From Taxillus chinensis (taxonomy: Eukaryota; Streptophyta; Magnoliopsida; Santalales; Loranthaceae): a DNA stretch of 64,000 nucleotides. The stretch's first letter is position 1; each line of letters opens with the position of its first letter. The notes under the pieces are model-generated. The model did no database searches and was not told the origin of the DNA. It saw only the letters and a program-made list of their open reading frames with translations. This document shows positions 56,461 to 64,000 of the stretch, one piece after another. A program made the position numbers and the translations under genes. The stretch covers positions 4,766,078 to 4,830,077 of the forward strand of contig CM042088.1 of assembly GCA_023512835.1 (NCBI GenBank). Direction: 5' to 3'.

Positions 56461-56538
56461 CTTATATAGACAACACAACATCAAAACGACGTAGTTTTGA
56501 TTAAGTGAATCCCAGCATCAAAACGACGTAGTTTTGAT
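56461..56538 (-). promoter_or_regulatory. LTR promoter of element D: paired palindromes and TATA
   Basis: Palindromes with arms ATCAAAAC and GTTTTGAT around ACGT lie at 56480-56501 and 56517-56538. TCTATATAAG on the minus strand at 56461-56470 is the TATA box, 10 bases downstream. The same set is at 63762-63820 in the right LTR, where one palindrome has a single change. Confidence 0.72.
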
Positions 56539-56990
56539 GGAACAAGCTATGACCTTCCCACATCCATACACACCAAAATATTTACAATTCTAACATGGTC
56601 CTTTGGGAAAAGATGATTAGAATGACAAAACCAAGAAAACCATGCAAAAACATGCCTGCACGCCAATTTGAACGTGAATTCCCCAATTCACGTGCAACTC
56701 CAAATGCTCTGAAATTTCTGTGGTAGATAGAGGACCTCATTCTAAGAAACTTTTGTTCTTGCACGCCAATTGTTTGAGGCCATCTACTAGGTCAAAAGTG
56801 AGCTCCAAGATCAGCCAAAACAGCTTAAAACCGCCTGTAAACGCATAGCATCTTCCTAGGGCATAAATGTACGCTATCGCTTGACACATGCACCTCCCAA
56901 AAGTCCCCTCTTGGGCTCCTCTCTTACCACAAACTTGTGCACTAACATCCAAGGTGTTTGTGGTTAACTTCTTACACACGGGTCATTACA

Positions 56991-57025
56991 TCCTCTCCCC
57001 CTTAAGACTTTTCGTCCTCGAAAAG
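56991..57025 (-). other. Polypurine tract and AGGA-loop hairpin of element D
   Basis: The minus strand reads TTAAGGGGGAGAGGA (57005-56991) right before the LTR. Upstream of it CTTTTCG-AGGA-CGAAAAG (57025-57008) is a perfect 7 bp stem. Confidence 0.8.
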
Positions 57026-57308
57026 AAAAGACATACGAGGAAAATAAACACAAGCTACCCATTTGCCACACGGCGAGCCACAACACCCAAATGGGTCATA
57101 CCGCGCACAACACATAACAGCACATAACAAGGTACCACCATAATCCATAACCACAATAATGCATATAACACGTCCGCATGTCATGAATACACATCTCAAA
57201 ACACATCACAAATAAGAACACATGTCTTTAATACAAATACACCAAATCGTACACAACTAATACAAGAAAACACATCACTATCCCTTGGCCAACAGCCACC
57301 TCCCACGC
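57026..57308 (-). other. 3' noncoding spacer of element D
   Basis: About 280 bases, A/C-rich on the plus strand, with no coding signal. Confidence 0.7.
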
Positions 57309-58600
57309 TTAAGATTGTTCGTCCTCGAACAAGTCTGGGTGCTGCGCACTCATCACGGACTCACGTTCCCATGTCTCCTCCTCAATGCCACGGTGCTGCC
57401 ATAGTACGCGAACCAAAGGAATAGCACGACCACGCAAAAGCTTCTCTCGCCGATCTAGGATACGGATAGGGGCCTCAACAACGGACTTGTCATCCTCAAT
57501 GTCTAATGTCCCCCAATCGATCACATGAGTGGGGTCAGGGTGATACTTCCGCAACTGGGACACGTGAAACACGTTGTGCACTCGACTCAGTCGCGGTGGT
57601 AACGCTAACCGGTAGGCCACAGGCCTTACACGATCCAGAATCTCAAAAGGACCAATAAACCGCGGAGAGAGCTTGGAACCGCGCCCAAACCGTCGATGTC
57701 CACGACGTGGAGAAACACGAAGAAACACATGATCACCAACGAAAACTCCAAAGGTCACCGCCGCTGATCCGCATAAGATTTCGCCGACTCGAGGCGATAA
57801 CAAACACCGACGAATCAACTTAACCTTCTCGGTAGCCTCTTGAACCAAACTGCGGTCCCAAGAGAGCTGTCTCCCCCACCTCGGTCCAACACAAAGGTGA
57901 TCGACACGGCCGCCCATACAACGCCTCAAAAGGAGCCATCCCAATGGATGCCTGATAAGCGTTATTGTAGGCAAACTCCACCAAAGGAAGGTGAGTTGCC
58001 CACGAACCCCCAAAATCTAACACACAGGCCCGTAACATGTCCTCCAACGTCTCGATTCGTCCTCTCTGTCGGCCGTCGGTCTCAGGGTGAAAGGCTGTAC
58101 TCAAGTGAAGCTTGGTCCCCATAGCCTCCCTGCAAACCTGCCCAAAAACGGGAAGTGAACCTCGAATCCCGGTCGAGACAACCGATGATGGTACCCCATG
58201 CGGTCTCACAATCTCATTCATGTACGGTGACTCAAGGTCCCAATAGAGTCCCGCTCGTGAACAGCCCAGGAAATGGGCCGACTTTGTGAGTCGATCCATA
58301 ATCACCCAAATCATATCTTTCCTCCCCGTGGTGGGTGGAAGACCGGTCACAAAATCCATCGCTATGTGGTCCCACTTCCACTCCGCTATGGGCAATGGTC
58401 GTAACATGCCCGCCGGCCGCCGATGCTCGGCCTTCACCTGGCGACACGTGAGGCACCGCGAAACAAAGGCAACTACATCGCATTTCATCCCAGGCCACCA
58501 AAAATGTGCCCGAAACGCATGGTACATCTTCGTACCCCCTGGATGCACAAGCAACTCTAGATTGGTGAAACTCCCTCATCACCTCATCCCTGAGGGAAGA
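57309..58600 (-). pseudogene. pol: Integrase and chromodomain of element D pol
   Basis: Minus-strand 58554-58230: HPGGTKMYHAFRAHFWWPGMKCDVVAFVSRCLTCRQVKAEHRRPAG (zinc region) and WKWDHIAMDFVTGLPPTTGRKDMIWVIMDRLTKSAHF with the first catalytic Asp. After a frame break, [69 protein letters not shown] carries the Glu. The C-terminal part (57720-57309) reads [61 protein letters not shown], then a chromodomain-like [52 protein letters not shown] up to the stop. The chromodomain may direct insertion to heterochromatin, as known for the family. The codons of LFEDEQ form an AGGA-loop hairpin at 57315-57332. Confidence 0.94.
57315..57332 (-). other. AGGA-loop hairpin at the end of element D pol
   Basis: The minus strand TTGTTCG-AGGA-CGAACAA forms a perfect 7 bp stem overlapping the last pol codons and lying next to the stop. 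It is one of two such hairpins in D. Confidence 0.7.
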
Positions 58601-58768
58601 AGCCACTACCAACCGCCCCCTGAAATGACAACTCATGCTCAGGACCCTCGGTCCGGTCCTCGGATAGCTCCCTAGCCTCAATACGGGCACGGAGAACCTC
58701 ACACTCAATGTCACCCAACTGTTCCTCCTGGACGCGCTGGTACAACTCAGGCACAATCACCAAAGGAC

Positions 58769-59229
58769 TCAGGGCTGTTCCACTATCACGAACAAAAAGC
58801 CGCAGTGCAAGATCGTCAACTGCTCCATCAGCTTCCACTCTCTCACGGCCACCTCAGCTTTCCCTCTTCGGCTCAACGCGTCAGCCACAACATTACCCTT
58901 GCCCGAGGTATAGGCAAGAGTAAAGTCAAAGGTCTGCAAATACTCCACCCATCTCCTTTGCCTCAAATTCAAGTCCTTCTGAGTAAAGATGTACTGAAGG
59001 CTCTTGTGATCTGAGAACACCACAAACTTCTCGCCCAAGAGGTAATGCTGCCAACTCTTCAGGGCGAAGATGACAGCCGCTAACTCAAGGTCATGAGTAG
59101 GATAATTCTGCTCATGAGGCTTCAGCTGCCTTGACCCATAAGCCACCACACTGTGCTCCTGCATAAGCACACACCCCAAACCAACCCTGGACGTATCACA
59201 GTATACCTCATATGGGATATCCTCTCGAG
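58769..59229 (-). pseudogene. pol: RNase H domain of element D pol
   Basis: The frame reads [116 protein letters not shown]. The catalytic Asp in YCDTS, Glu in DLELAA and Asp in FSDHKSL are all present. This domain is uninterrupted. A linker to integrase at 58768-58600 is in another frame (LYQRVQEEQLGDIECEVLRARI). Confidence 0.94.
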
Positions 59230-60230
59230 GTAACCTCAACACCGGTGCAGTGGTCAAACGGGTTTTGAGAGTCTTAAACGCGTGCTGACACTTGTCAGTC
59301 CAATCAAACTTCATGCCCTTCCGAGTCAACACTGTCATAGGAGCTGCCAAACGGGAGAACCCCTCGACAAAACGACGATAGTACCCCGCCAAGCCAAGAA
59401 AACTACGGATCTCAAAAACGTTGGTTGGCCTCGCCCACGATGCCACGGCCTCAATCTTGGCTGGGTCCACCCTAACTCCCTCACCTGACACCACGTGGCC
59501 AAGAAAGTGAACCTCCTGCAGCCAAAACTCACACTTGCTAAACTTAGCAAGCATTGCCGGTCCCTCAAGGTTTGCAACACAGTTGCCAAGTGCTCCACAT
59601 GCTCCTTCTCGGTCTTGGAATACACCAAGATATCGTCGTTAAACACCACCACGAACGAGTCTAAGTAGGGGGCAAAGACTTGGTTCATCAGGTGCATGAA
59701 CACCGTTGGCGCATTAGTGAGCCCGAAAGGCATCACGACCCACTCATAATGCCCATACCTGCACCGAAAAGCCGTCTTAGGGATGTCCTCCTCCCTAACC
59801 CTGAGCCGGTGATACCCCGACCGTAAATCTATTTTGGAAAACCACTGGGCCCCACTCAATTGGTCAAACAGGTCATCTATCCGAGGCAACGGGTACTTAT
59901 TCTTCACGATCCACCGAATTCGGCTTCCCGTAGTCGATGCAGAGACGAAGTGTGCCATCAGCCTTCTTAGCAAAGAGCACCGGAGCACCCCAAGGTGAGG
60001 TACTCGGTCTGATATACCCTTGGCCCACCAACTCCTCGATTTACCTCTGCAGCTCCTTCAGCTCGGCTGGCCCTATACGATACGCTACTTGGGAAATCGG
60101 ACCCGTCCCCGGCACCAACTCAATGGTGAACTCTACACTCCTCTTAGGTGGCAAACTCCTCAACTCCTCAGGAAAAACATCCTGAAATTGGTCCACAACA
60201 CGGGCCACACCCTCTTTTCCACCTTACCCT
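59230..60230 (-). pseudogene. pol: Reverse transcriptase of element D pol
   Basis: The N-terminal part (about 60200-59950: VVDQFQDVFPEELRSLPPKRSVEFTIELVPGTGPIS and [36 protein letters not shown]) has one stop. It shifts frame near 59935 into [76 protein letters not shown]. The catalytic box reads [11 protein letters not shown] (about 59647-59615), so Asn replaces the usual Ile/Val/Met before DD. After another shift near 59560, [33 protein letters not shown] forms the thumb. Confidence 0.94.
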
Positions 60231-60352
60231 CCTCGGCAAAGGTCGGGTCGCCAACTGTGGGTAATGGCACCCCGCTGGTCCATCACCGGCCCGGCCCGAC
60301 TCGGCTCACGGTCCCACTCCCCCTGCGGGGTGCAAGAGATCCCCTGCAGGTG

Positions 60353-60801
60353 TCACAAAGGATACACGCCGCCGGTATGGTCTATCTTGGCTTGGAAAGC
60401 CATAAGCCAATCCATACCCAAGATCAGGTCAAAAGTATGCAAAGGCATCATATGCAAGTCAAAACTCGGCTCCACCTCGCCTATGGTTAACACACGATTA
60501 CGACACACTCGCCGTACCTCAATCCTACCCCCTACTTGGAGACTCAACAACTAGGGGGCTTCGCTGCCTCCACACAAGCTAACCCCAAGCTATCTATCAC
60601 AAGTTCAGCAACAAAAGAACACGATGCACCCGTATCGAAGAGAACGAAGCTAATGTACGGGAGATCAAAAGGGTACCTCGACCACCGATGATCCTGCTCC
60701 ACCCTCGGCTGGTGGGGGTGGTAGCTCGACCTCCTCCCTGGTACGTCGCCTCCAGGCGCAAACACCCTTCCTTGGCCCGGGCCACCGGTCGGCTCACTCA
60801 C
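60353..60801 (-). pseudogene. pol: Aspartic protease of element D
   Basis: Minus strand: YISFVLFDTGASCSFVAELVIDSLGL carries the DTGAS active site (about 60655-60580). The next frame (60550-60353) reads FDLHMMPLHTFDLILGMDWLMAFQAKIDH, the second half with the D-L-I-L-G-M-D-W-L motif. One frame change and a stop (VEAAKPPSC) lie between them, near 60548. Confidence 0.92.
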
Positions 60802-62093
60802 CGGACGCTTCCCGCTAAGGTTGCCTCCGGCCTCAATCCGCTGCCGCTCCGGCCTCCCCTGGTGTTGGGTCCGACCGGATCCTGCCGGGTCGGCTCGCCA
60901 CCGACGAGCCGGTCTCTCAGTGGTGCACGGAAACTAGCATCACTCCTCACGCTGGATGCCATGCCCCCTGTTCCCCTGTTGCCACTCCTGCAAACCTGGC
61001 GCAAATGACCCTCTCGTCCACAGTTGTTGCATCGCCAGTCCTTCTTGGGGCACTCCCCCTTGAAGTGACCCTGCTCTCCACAGACGATGGACAACTGCTA
61101 GGTAGACTCCCAAATGGACCACCCTGTCTACCGCCGCCAAAGGTGAACCTCCCGGGGTTCACAGACGTCCGACCCCGATCGCGAAAAGAACCGCTATCCC
61201 TCTCCTCCGTCTTGAGCCTCTTGGACCCTGCATCTCGATCAGGCCCACTCGCACTGGCGACCCTGATGGGCCCGCCTCCCGTCATCCGGCTCTCTCTCGG
61301 CTATATGGGCCGTCTCCACGACCTCGGCATAGGTCCTCAAGCGTAGAATTGCCACCCTCCGCCTAAGGGCTGGCCTAAGGCCCAAAGTGAACTTGTGGGC
61401 CTTCAGGTCCTCCCTTGCCACGGTCTCAGGAGCAAACCTACTCAAGCTCGGAACTCCCGCTCATACTCAGGTACCGTCCTGGATCCCCGCTTTAAGCTGC
61501 CGAATTCTTCCCTCTTCTGCCATCTCACCGATTCCTGGGAAGAACTCATCATGGAAGAGTTGCAAGAACTCCTCCCAAAGCATGAGTTGCACCGCACGGC
61601 TCCCCACAACACTCGTCCACCACTCCAAAGCATCCCCCTCCAGTGCCGGATTGCCGGTCGCACCTTATCCTCCTCCCGGGGCAGGAGAAAGGAGAACACA
61701 TGCTCGATCCGCCTCAACCATTGTTCGGCCTACCACGGGTTCACCTTCCCCCTTGAATCGCGGAGGTTGTTCTTTTCGGAACCGTGTCACCACGTCATCC
61801 TCTGCACGAGTTGGTACACCACCCAGCCGAACTCTCACGCTCACGAGGCAGCTCTCCACCTGGTGGTGGTGGTGGTGGCACCACCCGCCGTGTCGCCATC
61901 TCACGGTGCACCTCCTCCCGAACGTCCTGCCGGAGTCCCTCCCGTAGCTCTCGTACCTCCATCCGGATGCCTTCTTGTAGCCGTGCAAGAATAACGCATG
62001 CCCTCCAACGGACGGTCCCGCACCCGGACCCTCATGGGCAGATGATTCATCAGCCACTGCCCCGGACGCACGTGTCACTCTCCTCGGCGGCAT
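60802..62093 (-). pseudogene. gag: gag of element D, frameshifted
   Basis: The likely start is the Met at 62093 (MPPRRVTRASGAVADESS), chosen because MPPRR is a usual chromovirus gag start. About 61860-61640 has VVTRFRKEQPPRFKGEGEPV. 61445-61239 has SRFAPETVAREDLKAHKFTLGLRPALRRRVAILRLRTYAEVVETAHIAERE, the capsid core end. 61094-60980 has VCGEQGHFKGECPKKDWRCNNCGREGHLRQVC, where C-NN-C-GREG-H-LRQV-C is a complete CCHC knuckle. A CCACCACCACCACCAC-type trinucleotide run lies on the minus strand at 61862-61878. Several frame changes make it nonfunctional. Confidence 0.88.
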
Positions 62094-62484
62094 TCTTACT
62101 ACACGAAGTAAGAAGCACAAACGTCAAAATAAATTTTATAATCTATCGTGTCATTACCTCTACCCCACTGATCAATTCCACTATCTCATGACATTACACA
62201 CATACATTGCATCAATCACATTGCACAGTTCAGTACACATTTCTAAACAAATCAGAGTTGCACATTTCACTTAATTATATGATCTTATCCACAGTTTAGC
62301 ATACATTCACAGCAAATGCAACTAGTGCCCTAATGCCAATGCATGCAAATCCTACCACAAGACTGGATTACCCTAAGTACACCTTGGAGGCTCAAAGAGG
62401 ACCATGTTGATCAGGCATGTCCCTCCAGGCTCCTCCAAAGGACTTAGGATAACCAGGTCCGCCCACTACCCTAGGCCAACTAGA
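62094..62484 (-). other. Leader between primer site and gag of element D
   Basis: About 390 bases with no reading frame or clear motif, as expected for an untranslated leader. Confidence 0.7.
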
Positions 62485-62500
62485 CCATGCTCTGATACCA
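62485..62500 (-). other. Primer-binding site, tRNA-iMet (element D)
   Basis: The minus strand reads TGGTATCAGAGCATGG, an exact iMet-type primer site, three bases from the LTR end at 62504. Confidence 0.95.
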
Positions 62501-62503
62501 TAT

Positions 62504-63649
62504 TGTCACACCCCGAATTTCCAACCCGAGGAAACCGGTACGTGACTCCCCTTGTACCCACACGGAGGGCAAAGGGGTTAGGATGCAAACCCCGAATTTA
62601 ACATTTTAAAACATCCACAACACATTTCAAGAAAATAATGTCCATAAAAGAAATCCACAATCCAAACCAGTCTTTATTACAACAAAATCCTTTCCAATCC
62701 ATCCCCACTGGGGTTACATCAATTCCCATAAAAAAAATAACATAAATGGAAGAAAGTAAAATAAATAAGGTCTTCCACCTTGGTGTATCCACCTTACGCC
62801 TGTAAGTCCCTGGAAAACAAGCAAATACGGTAGGAGAGGTGAGCAACCACGGCTTAGTAGGGATCAAGTCTCCCCAACCCTTCCCATGTTCCTAGCGGCT
62901 ACATGCATGTGCACAGTGTAGTGATGTGGTTGTATGAGAAAAAGAGTAAAACATTCCACACAAGCGGGCGTAACCCCAGCCCTAGTCACACCGGCTAACA
63001 AACAACACAAGCAAGTAATTTAACCGCCTCTTCAGGCCATCGATTTAACCGCCTCTCAGGCAAAGTAGTTTAATCGCCTCTTCAGAGCCCTGGTTTAACC
63101 GCCTCTCAGGCAAAGTAATTTAACCGCCTCTTCAGGCCGGATACCACGGTCATGCACACAACACACACTACGGCCACTTAAGTATAAAAGCAAACACTTG
63201 GTGTGCACCCATTCACAAGTGCACAAACCCGGCCATTCAGGCAATAGAACAAACACCCAAAGCATGCATACATTCACCAAATCACAAGTCCACCACACAG
63301 GCATATTACCAAACATGTAATAGGCATATACACACAACTGTATTCACACAGGCATTTCATCGAACATATAGCAAGCAACAACAGAATCACACCAAAATGC
63401 CATTGAAGGCCAACATCCATATAGGAGATCACACCTATATGGATTACATATATATATATATATATAACAGATATAACCCATAATCTGCCCTAGAACCCTA
63501 GGACAGAGGAGGATTTAGGAAGAACAGAACCCCTACCTCAAGTAAGACGCACAACACGGCAATAGTCTGATCCCACGCCGAACGCCGTCCACCCACGAGA
63601 CTCTGACCACCCACGCAAGACGCCTGGCAAAGAACCAGGAGCTCTCCTT

Positions 63650-63690
<41 letters not shown>

Positions 63691-64000
63691 GACGGCTGGT
63701 GGAGCAACAAACCCTAAACCTAAAACAGAGGGGCTTCCCCTCCTTATATAGACAACACAACATCAAAACGACGTAGTTTTGATTAAGTGAATCCCAGCAT
63801 CAAAATGACGTAGTTTTGATGGAACAAGCTATGACCTTCCCACAACCATACACACCAAAATATTCATAATTCCAACATGGTCCTTTGGGAAAAGATGATT
63901 AGAATGACAAAACCAAGGAAACCATGTAAAAACATGCCTGCACGCCAATTTGAACGTGAATTCCCCAATTCACGTGCAACTCCAAATGCTCTGAAATTTC
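62504..64000 (-). repeat. 5' LTR of element D, cut at the window end
   Basis: Direct repeat of 55230-56727 or so, starting TGTCACACCCC. It keeps the alternating array (63016-63138), the CT run (63653-63686), TATA and both palindromes. It differs from the 3' LTR at scattered positions. About 260 bases lie beyond the window. Confidence 0.94.

Larger units (their letters stand above)
55230..56990 (-). repeat. 3' LTR of element D (1,761 bp)
   Basis: On the plus strand it runs from TGTCACGCCC to GGTCATTACA. Contents in plus order: the TGTCAC terminus shared with E-family LTRs, an alternating tandem array (55743-55865), a TA run near 56170, a CT run (56371-56404), TATA, two palindromes and the U3 segment shared with Athila (about 56650-56880). 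Confidence 0.95.
55230..64000 (-). mobile_element. Tekay-like chromovirus element D (minus strand), cut by right window edge
   Basis: 3' LTR 55230-56990, polypurine tract, then on the minus strand gag to chromodomain between 62093 and 57309, an iMet primer site and the 5' LTR from 62504 to beyond 64000. The chromodomain-like tail after integrase and the LTR ends TGTAATGACC / GTGACA fit Tekay/Del chromoviruses. The left flank ggaat (55225-55229) is the expected target duplication within F. Confidence 0.93.

Noticed and set aside
61387..61994. Long plus-strand frames of 186 and 199 codons
   Set aside because: They are antisense to D gag in a GC-rich stretch; no motif, and the minus strand has the gag signatures.

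Overview
This window is intergenic DNA from a repeat-rich flowering plant genome, most likely a large eudicot genome. I found no host protein-coding gene, tRNA, rRNA or CRISPR array. Almost every base belongs to LTR retrotransposons of typically plant lineages: Ty3/gypsy Athila (tRNA-Asp primer sites), Tat/Ogre, Tekay-like chromoviruses (tRNA-iMet primer sites, chromodomain) and Ty1/copia SIRE. The species cannot be determined from what I see. Lineage names are my inference from protein motifs, primer sites and LTR termini; no database search was run.

Layout, left to right. 1-12389: Athila element A (+), cut by the window edge in its 5' LTR, with gag, pol, a post-pol reading frame that includes a Ulp1/C48-like cysteine protease domain, and a 3' LTR. 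12390-15949: the 5' end (gag, primer site, LTR) of Athila element B (-), into whose gag A inserted. 15950-18289: the 3' end of Athila element C (+), close to A and the target of B. 18290-20482: primer site and LTR of a chromovirus-like element E (-), the target of C. 20483-22564: LTR and leader of a Tat-like element K (+), the target of E. 22565-25990: an E-family LTR remnant carrying a complete solo LTR with a perfect CACAG duplication. 25991-55229: a dismembered Tat/Ogre element F (-), with two ORF1-type domains, gag and protease. F is split by the non-autonomous Athila-like element G (26892-46480, -), and G holds a 913 bp solo LTR (28465-29377) and a full SIRE copia element H (31387-44204, -). 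F also holds a copia-type solo LTR (49435-50224). 55230-64000: Tekay-like element D (-), inserted in the LTR of F and running off the right edge.

The nesting order is readable from target-site duplications and interrupted reading frames: A in B in C in E in K; L1 and H in G, and G in F; D in F. All coding regions are broken by stops and frameshifts, although the LTR pairs of A and H are nearly identical.

The most interesting signals are: the Ulp1-like protease domain in element A; a U3 segment of roughly 200 bp plus an ACGT-centred palindrome shared by Athila and Tekay-like LTRs, which should be unrelated; two small RNA hairpins with compensatory base changes between elements; a promoter-like block between pol and the post-pol frame of A; and a duplicated ORF1 domain in F.
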